Virus record (IMG/VR): IMGVR_UViG_3300046373_000069
Coordinates: 1 to 64,000 of that record
Reading direction: 5' to 3' (one strand)
DNA length: 64,000 nt
Source of the DNA: a virus
Shown: piece by piece, positions 15,619 through 22,059 of the stretch
Layout: every line of letters starts with the position of its first letter
How positions within the stretch are numbered: the stretch's first letter is position 1
Notes under the pieces: model-generated
Database searches by the model: none
What the model was told of the DNA's origin: nothing
Seen by the model: only the letters and a program-made list of their open reading frames with translations
Translations under genes and position numbers: made by a program

Positions 15619-15728
15619 TGAGGCAATTAAATGCCTCTCTCTGAGGCATATCAACGTCACAGTGAGGCGTATCTACTTCAGGCTGAGGCTTTGACAGCTT
15701 ACACAATTGCCTCTCTCTGAGGCATATC
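15619..15728. repeat. Iteron-like array of TGAGGC repeats
   Basis: TGAGGC occurs at 15619, 15642, 15663, 15684 and 15718 (spacing 23, 21, 21, 34), with inverted TGCCTC at 15632 and 15708. A 21-bp segment is repeated exactly at 15632-15652 and 15708-15728. A pyrimidine-rich, AT-rich stretch (about 15560-15606) adjoins it. The helical phasing suggests cooperative protein binding: a replication origin or a multi-site operator, probably bound by the winged-helix protein at 15942. The whole 15324-15796 gap holds no credible gene. Confidence 0.75.
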
Positions 15729-15734
15729 TAACAC

Positions 15735-15763
15735 TTGACAGACAAGCGTGCTCATGCTATAAT
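15735..15763 (+). promoter_or_regulatory. Consensus sigma70 promoter
   Basis: TTGACA at 15735-15740, 17 bp, TATAAT at 15758-15763, with an extended TGC before the -10. It starts 7 bases after the last TGAGGC repeat, so a repeat-binding protein would control it. Confidence 0.9.
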
Positions 15764-15796
15764 TGTCTTTGGTAGCACAATAAAGGAAGTAATTCT

Positions 15797-15991
15797 ATGC
15801 GATTAGACCTTAACTTAGACATCATCCGATGGATCGATGCGAACAAAGGCGACAAGTCAAGACCAGCTTTTATTATATCAAAGCTAAGAGAACTAATGCA
15901 AGACACGAAGCCTAACGGCACAATCCATACGAAGGGACTACATGAAGAAAATATCTCCTATGGAGCTAACCACGCTCCTGAACAGAACTAA
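15797..15991 (+). CDS. Hypothetical protein, 64 aa
   Basis: AAAGGAAG site before ATG 15797. Helical N terminus with IIRWIDANKGDKSRPAFIISKLREL, resembling a small DNA-binding or dimerisation helix pair. Overlaps the start of the 15942 gene by 50 bases and shares its promoter. Confidence 0.6.
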   Translation: MRLDLNLDIIRWIDANKGDKSRPAFIISKLRELMQDTKPNGTIHTKGLHEENISYGANHAPEQN

Positions 15992-16526
15992 GGTTTCTGT
16001 TTCCAAATTGACAGTACACGAACACCGTCTATTGTCTTTCCTGCTGGCGAGAGTGAACAAAGACAGGTTAGCTACTCATGGCTACCTTGCTTGGCCCGGC
16101 ACTGATGAAATCATTGACTACACAGACATATCTAAATCCACTATCGAGCGACTGCGCAAAACGCTAGTTGCTGCTGGATGGGTGCAATACACGCCGGGCC
16201 ATGGTGCAGGTTCCAGCAATCATTACTACATCAACGGACAGCGTATCTATGATGCATATGTGGCATCTGGCAATAAACCACCAGAGGGGACCGTGTACGC
16301 CACAAATGTGCAGGAGAAGCCAAAGAAGCAACACGAGCGCAATAAGTCAGGACTTAAGCAGGGTAAGGTAACGCCCGTTGCGCAAGAAGTCCCCAAGGTG
16401 TCTGTCCAACCAGTGGATGGGGGCTACCCTCGCTGGCATAAGGGTGTATGGGTGACGAGCGCAGAACACGCCCGAAGGGTGGATATTGAAGCGCAACACA
16501 CTCAAGACGAGGATTGTCCCTTTTAG
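15942..16526 (+). CDS. Winged-helix DNA-binding protein, possible replication initiator or repressor, 194 aa
   Basis: Residues 20-90 fit a winged helix: helix 1 (VHEHRLLSFLLARV), TDEIIDYTDISKSTIERLRKTL as the helix-turn-helix, and GWVQYTPG..SNHYYI as the wing. Such domains occur in phage replication proteins and plasmid initiators as well as in regulators. Residues 100-194 are a basic, low-complexity tail ending in an acidic stretch (TQDEDCPF), reminiscent of single-strand-binding tails. Position immediately after an iteron-like array and its promoter suggests it binds that array. ATG 15942 is used; 15957 is an alternative. The role is inferred. Confidence 0.65.
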   Translation: MKKISPMELTTLLNRTKVSVSKLTVHEHRLLSFLLARVNKDRLATHGYLAWPGTDEIIDYTDISKSTIERLRKTLVAAGWVQYTPGHGAGSSNHYYINGQRIYDAYVASGNKPPEGTVYATNVQEKPKKQHERNKSGLKQGKVTPVAQEVPKVSVQPVDGGYPRWHKGVWVTSAEHARRVDIEAQHTQDEDCPF

Positions 16527-16545
16527 GAGCATACAAGCCATCTAC

Positions 16546-16565
16546 GCACCCATTGTCATGGGTGC
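16546..16565 (+). other. Perfect hairpin after the winged-helix gene
   Basis: GCACCCAT (16546-16553) pairs with ATGGGTGC (16558-16565) around a 4-base loop. There is no T tract, so it is an RNA-stability hairpin or weak terminator. Confidence 0.55.
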
Positions 16566-16595
16566 TCCGCTCCCTCCGAAGCTCTCTAGGGGGCT

Positions 16596-16624
16596 TTGAC
16601 GAACATGCAGGGAATGATTTACTA
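16596..16624 (+). promoter_or_regulatory. Promoter with shared spacer sequence
   Basis: TTGACG at 16596-16601 and TTACTA/TACTAA at 16619-16625. The spacer holds a 15-bp sequence (16601-16615) identical to that in the next promoter at 16885. Confidence 0.55.
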
Positions 16625-16642
16625 ACGCAAAGAGGTATTACA

Positions 16643-16888
16643 ATGAAAACTGTTATCATCTATGACCAAGTGTTTGAACAGCCTATTTCTTTCTATGTTG
16701 TGGAGGGTGATGTGTCACACTTAGATGGTGTGTACGGGAACAGTGCAGCTAACACGGAAGCACAAGAGAATGAGCTGTACGCCATCGTATTCAATGAGGA
16801 CTGGTCGCAAAAGCCAGCACTCGACAAGTTCCCTGTTGATGTTGTTGCACAGGGTGCTAAAGTGATTGTGTGCGGGTTTCTGCCTTGA
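16643..16888 (+). CDS. Hypothetical protein, 81 aa
   Basis: ATG 16643 after AAAGAGGTATT. Beta-rich (KTVIIYDQVFEQPISFYVVEGD). Single-gene unit. Unknown. Confidence 0.65.
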   Translation: MKTVIIYDQVFEQPISFYVVEGDVSHLDGVYGNSAANTEAQENELYAIVFNEDWSQKPALDKFPVDVVAQGAKVIVCGFLP

Positions 16889-16912
16889 ACATGCAGGGAA
16901 TTGGAATATAAT
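16885..16912 (+). promoter_or_regulatory. Promoter with shared spacer sequence
   Basis: TTGAAC at 16885-16890, 16 bp, TATAAT at 16907-16912. The 15-bp segment at 16887-16901 repeats that at 16601-16615. Confidence 0.65.
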
Positions 16913-16944
16913 GTAGTTATGCCGAGAGGCTGGGAGGAATTGTT

Positions 16945-17259
16945 ATGAGCGATACAGCGAAGCGCACTAAAGGGCCTTGGGAAGTGCTAGGCGCAACGAT
17001 TTACGTTAGGGAGAACGATTACAATCGATTCTTTGCTTCTGTAGGTAGCTCAAGAGGTACACCGGACGAGGAGCTGAAAGCCAATGCTAGGCTCATGGCT
17101 AGTGCTCCTGAGTTGTTGGATGCGCTGGAGCTTGCTAAGAAAGGCCTAGAGGCTCACGTAGAATACGCCCGAGGGAAAGAGGATTATGAGCTATTCACAG
17201 CAACGGTGTTTGCCATGCAGACGATTGATGCGGCTATAGCGAAAGCTAAAGGGGAATGA
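16945..17259 (+). CDS. Conserved phage hypothetical protein, 104 aa
   Basis: Opens with KRTKGPWEVLGATIYV and has ANARLMASAPELLDALELA, the hallmark of a very common phage and prophage protein of unknown function. Residues 60-104 are helical. GGGAGG site before ATG 16945. Confidence 0.8.
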   Translation: MSDTAKRTKGPWEVLGATIYVRENDYNRFFASVGSSRGTPDEELKANARLMASAPELLDALELAKKGLEAHVEYARGKEDYELFTATVFAMQTIDAAIAKAKGE

Positions 17260-17260
17260 G

Positions 17261-17443
17261 ATGCTAGTGCAAATTGACGCAGTTGGAAAGTACGTTATTA
17301 CGTTATCTGAGGCGGAAGCAAAGGCGTTAACATATAGTTTGTCTATGGCAAGCTATTACGAGCCAGTGCTACAGTATAAACAGCAAGCCGACAAGCTGCG
17401 GGATGCTATCTACGTGGCAGAGTCTAAGGGCGCCCCTAAATGA
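17261..17443 (+). CDS. Hypothetical protein, 60 aa
   Basis: ATG 17261 two bases after the previous stop. Short beta segment then two helices. Unknown. Confidence 0.6.
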   Translation: MLVQIDAVGKYVITLSEAEAKALTYSLSMASYYEPVLQYKQQADKLRDAIYVAESKGAPK

Positions 17444-17625
17444 GCACCAAAGCCAAACAGCAGGCTCGACGGGCTGAACTCCAGTTCATCCTAACGGACG
17501 TGTGGAACAGCGAGAGACAAGGGTACAGTTTCTATGTGTGGCTAGATAAGCAAACTCAGGACATTAGCAGGGTTGGCTGGCAGGATGAAGCTAAGGAGCT
17601 AATTGCTCTGTATGAGGAGCTTTGA
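17440..17625 (+). CDS. Hypothetical protein, 61 aa
   Basis: ATG 17440 overlaps the previous stop. Helical, rich in Arg, Gln and Trp. Followed by a terminator at 17631. Unknown. Confidence 0.6.
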   Translation: MSTKAKQQARRAELQFILTDVWNSERQGYSFYVWLDKQTQDISRVGWQDEAKELIALYEEL

Positions 17626-17630
17626 CAGGG

Positions 17631-17656
17631 GCCAGCGCAAGCTGGCTTTCTCTTTT
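17631..17656 (+). terminator. Intrinsic terminator
   Basis: GCCAGC (17631-17636), loop GCAA, GCTGGC (17641-17646), then TTTCTCTTTT. Confidence 0.85.
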
Positions 17657-17681
17657 GTGTACAACAATTTTAAGAAATCGC

Positions 17682-17710
17682 TTGTGCTAGCTGAGATAGT
17701 GTGAGACACT
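17682..17710 (+). promoter_or_regulatory. Early promoter
   Basis: TTGTGC at 17682-17687 and GACACT at 17705-17710, 17-bp spacer; same pattern as the 11063 and 13808 promoters. Confidence 0.5.
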
Positions 17711-17744
17711 AGATTCATTGAAGCACACAACAAGGAGCCCTACC

Positions 17745-17906
17745 ATGTACACCACCTACGAAGACGCAGCAGAAGCCACTATTAGCCGCCAGCAAGCCAT
17801 CCGTGAAGTGAAGAAGCATCACAGCAACGTAGAGGAATTCTTCGCAGAGGTAGGCGAGAAGGCAGAGTATAGCGGCAAGGAAGTGTTGGATTGGCTGGGG
17901 TATTGA
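17745..17906 (+). CDS. Hypothetical protein, 53 aa
   Basis: ATG 17745 with AAGGAGC. Acidic and helical; begins MYTTYEDAAEATISRQQAIRE-like, a pattern of small phage helical proteins. First gene of the 17745-19430 operon. Confidence 0.6.
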   Translation: MYTTYEDAAEATISRQQAIREVKKHHSNVEEFFAEVGEKAEYSGKEVLDWLGY

Positions 17907-17907
17907 T

Positions 17908-18096
17908 ATGTACATACTGACAAACATAAGCGGCAAGAAGATTGTTGCGGGCAATCCTGGAAAATGCCACACTGCACTACTTGAGAAGTTAATACTCAAC
18001 GAAAACTGTATGTTGTGGGTTATTATTGGTGACAGAGCAATACGACATTCGTATGTGTATGCTGGTGGGCTGCATCGACTCTTTCCAGGAGCCTAA
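17908..18096 (+). CDS. Hypothetical protein, 62 aa
   Basis: ATG 17908 just after the previous stop. Mixed hydrophobic segments, no clear membrane helix. Unknown. Confidence 0.55.
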   Translation: MYILTNISGKKIVAGNPGKCHTALLEKLILNENCMLWVIIGDRAIRHSYVYAGGLHRLFPGA

Positions 18097-18097
18097 C

Positions 18098-18232
18098 ATG
18101 TACAACATTATTTTCCTCGACGCAGACAACAAAGAAATGCTCTTGACAGTGGATGTTTTGAGCATTGCTCAGACGGTGCATGACACCATTGCTGAGGCAG
18201 GGTATGTTATGATTACGGAACGGCCACATTGA
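18098..18232 (+). CDS. Hypothetical protein, 44 aa
   Basis: ATG 18098 after an AGGAGC site; longer upstream alternatives in frame lack a site. Beta-alpha pattern with FLDADNKEMLLTVD. Unknown. Confidence 0.5.
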   Translation: MYNIIFLDADNKEMLLTVDVLSIAQTVHDTIAEAGYVMITERPH

Positions 18233-18243
18233 GGAGGATGGTT

Positions 18244-18402
18244 ATGTTATGCTGGCATAAGTGGGGAATGTGGAGTGCCCCTAAAACTGTAGACATCGTG
18301 ATTAGCGGATGTGTTTCCCCTTATCGCGAGGTTTTCACAGGGCAGGAACGGACCTGCACTAAGTGCGGGAGACTTCAGTACAGACAGGTGGAGTGGAAAT
18401 GA
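18244..18402 (+). CDS. Small zinc-ribbon-like phage protein, 52 aa
   Basis: Too short to stand out but well supported: GAGGAGG site 6 bases before ATG 18244, and a CWHKWGMW N terminus plus a late QERTCTKCGRLQYR knuckle. This C/H...CxxCG pattern defines a small family common in phages and prophages, probably zinc binding. The next start overlaps its stop. Confidence 0.65.
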   Translation: MLCWHKWGMWSAPKTVDIVISGCVSPYREVFTGQERTCTKCGRLQYRQVEWK

Positions 18403-18539
18403 CAGCACATGAGCTTGCAAGATTGCTTTTGAGTGGGCCTGATTATACAGTGGTGGTGTACAATTATGAAACAAGACAGACACGTGTTGTCGAGAGTGTA
18501 CAAATAGTCGGTGAGCGTACAGACATCAATATCGAATGA
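18399..18539 (+). CDS. Hypothetical protein, 46 aa
   Basis: ATG 18399 overlaps the previous stop. The sequence MTAHELARLLLSGPDYTVVVY resembles the start of a common phage protein family (xTVxELxxLLxxxPPDxxV). Unknown function. Confidence 0.6.
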   Translation: MTAHELARLLLSGPDYTVVVYNYETRQTRVVESVQIVGERTDINIE

Positions 18540-18550
18540 GGGGATATGAC

Positions 18551-18808
18551 ATGAACAAAGAAACTGATAGCCGTTACCCATACACCTATGCTGCTGACTA
18601 CCTCCGAATGTTTGGAGGGTATAACTCGGGAGGTGTTGCACTAAGCCGATCTGATGCAAGCCAAATCCGTAGAGCACTCGCAGAAGCACTCGGAATGGAT
18701 GATGCAGAGCTTGCAAAGAAGCTTGCAGATCATTACCTAGCAGACGAGGAAGGACTTCTAGCCACCTCAACTCTTAACCTGTTGAGCCACTTCCAGAGCC
18801 TATCATGA
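18551..18808 (+). CDS. Conserved hypothetical protein, 85 aa
   Basis: ATG 18551, with a GAGGGGAT site. Contains YTYAADYLRMFGG then SRSDASQIRRALAEALGM, a segment found in many phage small proteins. Function unknown. Confidence 0.65.
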   Translation: MNKETDSRYPYTYAADYLRMFGGYNSGGVALSRSDASQIRRALAEALGMDDAELAKKLADHYLADEEGLLATSTLNLLSHFQSLS

Positions 18809-18996
18809 ACTACAACGAGCTAAAGAGTGCTGTAGAGCAAGCTAGGCAAGCGGCTGTTGAGGCTAGGGCAGCGTATCAGCTAGCACCAACTAGAGAAGGC
18901 CTTAATACAGCACATACTAAGTGGTTTACGTATGAGTCGCTGGATAGTGACCTGCTGAGGATGGATGTGGACATTTGGTTGGAGGGGGTGTTGTGA
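18805..18996 (+). CDS. Hypothetical protein, 63 aa
   Basis: ATG 18805 overlaps the previous stop. Helical; partly similar in layout to the 10851 product (Ala-rich helix, then YESLDSDLL). Its last codon overlaps the start of the alarmone hydrolase gene. Confidence 0.6.
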   Translation: MNYNELKSAVEQARQAAVEARAAYQLAPTREGLNTAHTKWFTYESLDSDLLRMDVDIWLEGVL

Positions 18997-19430
18997 TGAG
19001 GGATACACGGATTCAAGATCAAGCCTATATGCTGGCTGCGAGGCATCACAAGGGCCAACTATACGGGACAGAGCCATACACTGAACATCTGGCGGATGTC
19101 GTTCAAAGCCTTTGGATGAAGCACGGGGACAGTATCAACCCTGTGCTAGTCGCTACGGCATGGCTGCATGATGTGCTGGAGGATACTGAGTGTACTTGGG
19201 AGGAAATTGTAGCTGCGTGTGGAGATGAAGTAGCACGGGCAGTTGTGTGTCTGACAAAGCACCCCCAGCAAGCTAAAGAATGGTATATCGCAAGGATTAA
19301 AGCCTGCCCAATTGCCCTAGAGGTGAAGATTCATGACAGTTTATGCAACCTCCGTGCTAGTGTCATGAGCGGGGAGAGGGGGAGGGTACGGAAGTATTCG
19401 CAGCAGTTGATGCTGTTGGTAGAGGGGTGA
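18996..19430 (+). CDS. RSH/Mesh1-type HD hydrolase, putative (p)ppGpp hydrolase, 144 aa
   Basis: Matches the hydrolase half of RelA/SpoT-type enzymes, which remove pyrophosphate from (p)ppGpp. Visible motifs: HHKGQLYGTEPYTEH with metal ligand H31, TAWLHDVLEDT with H58-D59 and catalytic E62-D63, TWEEIVAACGDEVARAVVCLTKH, and LEVKIHDSLCNLR with ligand D114 and N118. The length (144 aa) is a minimal domain, slightly shorter than animal Mesh1. ATG 18996 overlaps the previous stop. Expected effect is lowering host alarmone levels; related small alarmones or other nucleotides are alternative substrates. Confidence 0.8.
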   Translation: MRDTRIQDQAYMLAARHHKGQLYGTEPYTEHLADVVQSLWMKHGDSINPVLVATAWLHDVLEDTECTWEEIVAACGDEVARAVVCLTKHPQQAKEWYIARIKACPIALEVKIHDSLCNLRASVMSGERGRVRKYSQQLMLLVEG

Positions 19431-19466
19431 GAGGGATGCCCGTAAGGGGTTAGATAGCAGCACACA

Positions 19467-19490
19467 AAAGCCCGCTCTAGGCGGGCTTTT
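19467..19490 (+). terminator. Intrinsic terminator
   Basis: AAAAGCCCGC, loop TCTAG, GCGGGCTTTT: a near-perfect stem with T tract ending the rightward early region. Confidence 0.9.
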
Positions 19491-19491
19491 C

Positions 19492-20395
19492 TTCGTCACT
19501 ATGCGTACCCCTAGGCAGCAGCTACAAGGCCCGTAGAGAGCCTATACAGGGCTGCTAGAGGGCATGCTGTACATCGTGCTATGTGTGGCCCCCCCTTCGG
19601 GGTGAGGGTGGCTGTGCAGCTACATGTAGGCAATGTGTTCTACCATGTGCTATGGGGCAGCTACTACCCACTATATGTAGTGTTACTATGTGGCACGCCT
19701 ACTAGATGTAGGGCAATGTTAGTGAGTACTAACGTTAGCGGTTACTAACATAGGGTTAAGCAAACAATCACGCCTTCTTCTTCGCATACGAAGTAGTTTC
19801 CTTTACAACAACACCCCTCCCAGACACCTCGAAATGTTGCTAACAAGCATTGCGTTGCAGCAGGGCAACATCTAGTTGCTACGAAGCAACATCAGAGGGC
19901 ACATTTTCGCCTTGACTTCCTAGTGCGTGCTGGGCGGTGGGTGATAGGGTGCCCGATGGGGCGTAGCTGGCATGGATGGACAGGGAGATGGAGACGCTTA
20001 ATCCTTTAGAATCAATGACATGCACCTACTCAGGCAGGCTCGACATTCACGCATCGCATACCTGAAAATGGACCCTTAGGGAACCAAAAGGGGATGGATT
20101 AGAGGCTCCAGAAGGCGTCGAAAGGGCGTGCTGGTAGGTGCACAAGGGACGCCCTCTGATCGTCGCTCCTACGTCATATTTGACCCGCTCTAGTGCTATG
20201 GGCGACCCCGTATGGGCCATGTTTAACCACGTTTGTAAGCCTGTAACATTCTCAAAAGTGCCTATTTGACCCATCTTTTCGTCCACTTTTAGCCTTGTTT
20301 GAGATACTTTTTCATATGATTTCGCACAGCAAAACTACGAAGTGGGCTATCCAAAAATAATTTTTAGAAAATTTCAAGTTTCCTGAAAAGGGCCA
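19492..20395. other. Structured non-coding region of about 0.9 kb
   Basis: No convincing gene. It holds a cluster of GTTAGT/ACTAAC half sites (19718-19749), a hairpin GTTGCT-ACGA-AGCAAC (19875-19890), an ATGTTGC/GCAACAT pair (19834 and 19865), an inverted pair TGCACCTAC (20021) and GTAGGTGCA (20132), and a direct repeat TATTTGACCC at 20177 and 20263. Lying between a terminator and a recombinase gene, it could hold an origin, a recombination (res/att) site or a regulatory centre. Confidence 0.55.
19718..19749. repeat. Clustered GTTAGT/ACTAAC half sites
   Basis: GTTAGT (19718), ACTAAC (19728), GTTAGC (19734) and ACTAAC (19744) form two adjacent inverted pairs in 32 bp, the layout of a dimer-binding operator or recombinase core. 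Confidence 0.6.
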
Positions 20396-20424
20396 TTGAC
20401 AGATGCGTTTATAGCCGCTACAAT
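20396..20424 (+). promoter_or_regulatory. Promoter of the serine recombinase
   Basis: TTGACA at 20396-20401 and TACAAT at 20419-20424, 17-bp spacer. Confidence 0.8.
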
Positions 20425-20469
20425 GACTGCATCAACTAGCAACTTTGCACACACAAACAGGAGCTTGAA

Positions 20470-21114
20470 ATGACTACTACATATTTTTATACGAGGGTGT
20501 CCCTTGAAGAGCAGACGACAGAGAACCAGAAGCTTGCTGCTAAGGCCGCTGGCCTGACGATTGACGAGTGCTTCACTGACCACGGTGTGTCAGGTGGAGT
20601 GAAGGCTATGGAGCGTCCTGAGTTCGCCCGCATGGCTGCTCTTGTGAAAGCCGGTGACATCCTCGCAGTGAATAGCGTTGATCGCATCGGACGAGACACT
20701 GTGGACGTTCTCTCTACTGTGGAAATGTTCCAAGCTAAGGGTGTCAAGGTGTGTGTTCTCGCCTATGGCAATCTTGATCTTACTAGCGATATGGGTAAGA
20801 TGATATTGACAATCGCAGCAGGCTTCGCAGCCCTAGAGAGGTCGAATCTCCGCACTCGCACAAAGCAAGGCATGGCGCGTACTAAAGCGCAAGGCACGAA
20901 GCTTGGCAGGCCACTCAAGATTACTCCAGACACGCTAGCAGATATTTTGAAGGACAGGGATGCAGGTGTACCGCTGGAAGGGTTGTCTCAAAAATATAAA
21001 ATCCCCCGCAATACCATCCACAAAAATGTTGCTAAGTGGGCTGGTAAAGTGGAGGACTATCGTGTAGAGTACAAAGCTCGTGAAGTGCAGTATGCAGCGT
21101 CTAAACTCAACTAA
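20470..21114 (+). CDS. Small serine recombinase (resolvase/invertase family), 214 aa
   Basis: Cuts and rejoins DNA through a covalent serine link. Catalytic S11 lies in FYTRVSLEEQT; other family motifs are DHGVSGG, VNSVDRIGRD (Arg cluster) and a long E helix ending ERSNLRTRTKQGMARTKAQG. A C-terminal helix-turn-helix follows (residues 150-180, LSQKYKIPRNTIHKNVAKW). Length is typical of small resolvases and invertases, not of large phage integrases. No invertible tail-fibre cassette is visible; multimer resolution or a role at the upstream structured region are alternatives. AGGAGC site. Confidence 0.85.
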   Translation: MTTTYFYTRVSLEEQTTENQKLAAKAAGLTIDECFTDHGVSGGVKAMERPEFARMAALVKAGDILAVNSVDRIGRDTVDVLSTVEMFQAKGVKVCVLAYGNLDLTSDMGKMILTIAAGFAALERSNLRTRTKQGMARTKAQGTKLGRPLKITPDTLADILKDRDAGVPLEGLSQKYKIPRNTIHKNVAKWAGKVEDYRVEYKAREVQYAASKLN

Positions 21115-21123
21115 GGAGAAATC

Positions 21124-21300
21124 ATGGAAGTCAATCTAGACATTGAAGAAATTGAAAGGCGTATTTCATTACTGTCGTACCCACACCAAGTTGCTGTAAG
21201 AAATATGGGGAAGCATATTGAGCTTGCAACTGACAGCAAGATAGAGCCGCTTAGTGAACTTGCTGTGTCAATGGTGTTGTACAAGTTGTTGAGGAAATAG
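21124..21300 (+). CDS. Hypothetical protein, 58 aa
   Basis: AAGGAGAAATC site before ATG 21124. Helical. It lies between the recombinase and the bidirectional terminator and is probably co-transcribed with the recombinase. Confidence 0.6.
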   Translation: MEVNLDIEEIERRISLLSYPHQVAVRNMGKHIELATDSKIEPLSELAVSMVLYKLLRK

Positions 21301-21326
21301 AAGAAAGCCCGCAAGCGGGCTTTCTT
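21301..21326. terminator. Bidirectional terminator
   Basis: AAGAAAGCCCGC, loop AA, GCGGGCTTTCTT; symmetrical with T tracts on both strands, separating the rightward recombinase unit from the leftward operon. Confidence 0.9.
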
Positions 21327-21328
21327 AT

Positions 21329-21586
21329 TCATCCTCGTTGAGCACTCAAAAACTCCAGCCACTCCCCAGCACTCGCCCCACCACCCCTCCAAGCCTGAGC
21401 CTGCTCGGACAGAGGCTCGAAAGCCTCCCAGTACACTTGAGCTTGAGCACGCTCTTCCCGCATCGCGTCGAAGCCTTCCATGAGTTCCTCGAAGATGTCT
21501 CTCTCCACAATAGGCGTCGTAAGAATATGCACAGGCCCATAAGGCTCGCCCTCAGCCGTGTGGCCTTCTACATAGAACTCAGGCAT
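21329..21586 (-). CDS. Hypothetical protein, 85 aa
   Basis: Last gene of the leftward operon. Beta-rich N terminus (PEFYVEGHTAEGEPYGPVHI) then helices. Its start overlaps the end of the 21872 gene. Unknown. Confidence 0.55.
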   Translation of the reverse strand: MPEFYVEGHTAEGEPYGPVHILTTPIVERDIFEELMEGFDAMREERAQAQVYWEAFEPLSEQAQAWRGGGASAGEWLEFLSAQRG

Positions 21587-21872
21587 TCCCCAACCCCGCT
21601 AAGATTCCGCAAAGTTCTCCACACCCTTTGCAGTTCCATTCAATATTCCACCCCTGCACTACTCGATCAGTGCCACATTTGCACTTGGTACTAAAGCTAG
21701 GGGGCGTGTTCTTCACGGGCTGGCTGTCATGGAAATCGAGAGCCATTACGACAGTAGGTTCCTTCGGAGGTTCAGTCATCCCTAGCCACTGTACGTGCCC
21801 ACCCCAATCGCCCTTGAAGGAAATAGATGAGCCATTCTCCATATGGATTGTGTGCACTTTAGGATCACTCAT
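21579..21872 (-). CDS. Zinc-ribbon-like hypothetical protein, 97 aa
   Basis: Start chosen at the ATG encoding MSDPKVHTIHMENG, overlapping the upstream stop. C terminus has KCKCGTD...NCKGCGELCG, two Cys pairs that probably bind zinc. N-terminal part is beta-rich. Unknown function. Confidence 0.6.
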   Translation of the reverse strand: MSDPKVHTIHMENGSSISFKGDWGGHVQWLGMTEPPKEPTVVMALDFHDSQPVKNTPPSFSTKCKCGTDRVVQGWNIEWNCKGCGELCGILAGLGNA

Positions 21873-22059
21873 CCTGATCCTCCATTGGGCAGCTACGCCC
21901 ACTGCAAGCAGGCTCATTGTCCTTAAGCTGAGGGCACTGTTTGTGTGCACACTCTCCATCTCGATTCGCTGCACAATACATCAGTACCCTTTCATTCTTG
22001 TATAACTTCCAAGCAGCCTCCGCAGCAGCCCGCTCCGCATCACTTTTAGACAGCTTCAT
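21865..22059 (-). CDS. Cys-rich hypothetical protein, 64 aa
   Basis: Start at the ATG with a GGGGGAGG site. N-terminal helix (MKLSKSDAERAAAEAAWKLY) followed by five Cys over the last 40 residues (YCAANRDGECAHKQCPQL...CSGRSC). Probably metal binding or disulfide bonded. Unknown. Confidence 0.6.
   Translation of the reverse strand: MKLSKSDAERAAAEAAWKLYKNERVLMYCAANRDGECAHKQCPQLKDNEPACSGRSCPMEDQDE

Noticed and set aside
15368-15728. Possible CRISPR array
   Set aside because: Repeats are short (6-21 bp), partly inverted, with spacing of about 21 bp and no unique spacers.
20047-20286. 79-aa minus-strand ORF in the non-coding region before the recombinase
   Set aside because: GTG start without a ribosome site, no recognisable family, and it overlaps repeats; composition not protein-like.
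20470-21114. Temperate-phage integrase
   Set aside because: The recombinase is of the small resolvase type, lacking the large C-terminal domains of serine integrases, and no repressor or tRNA-type attachment site was seen.
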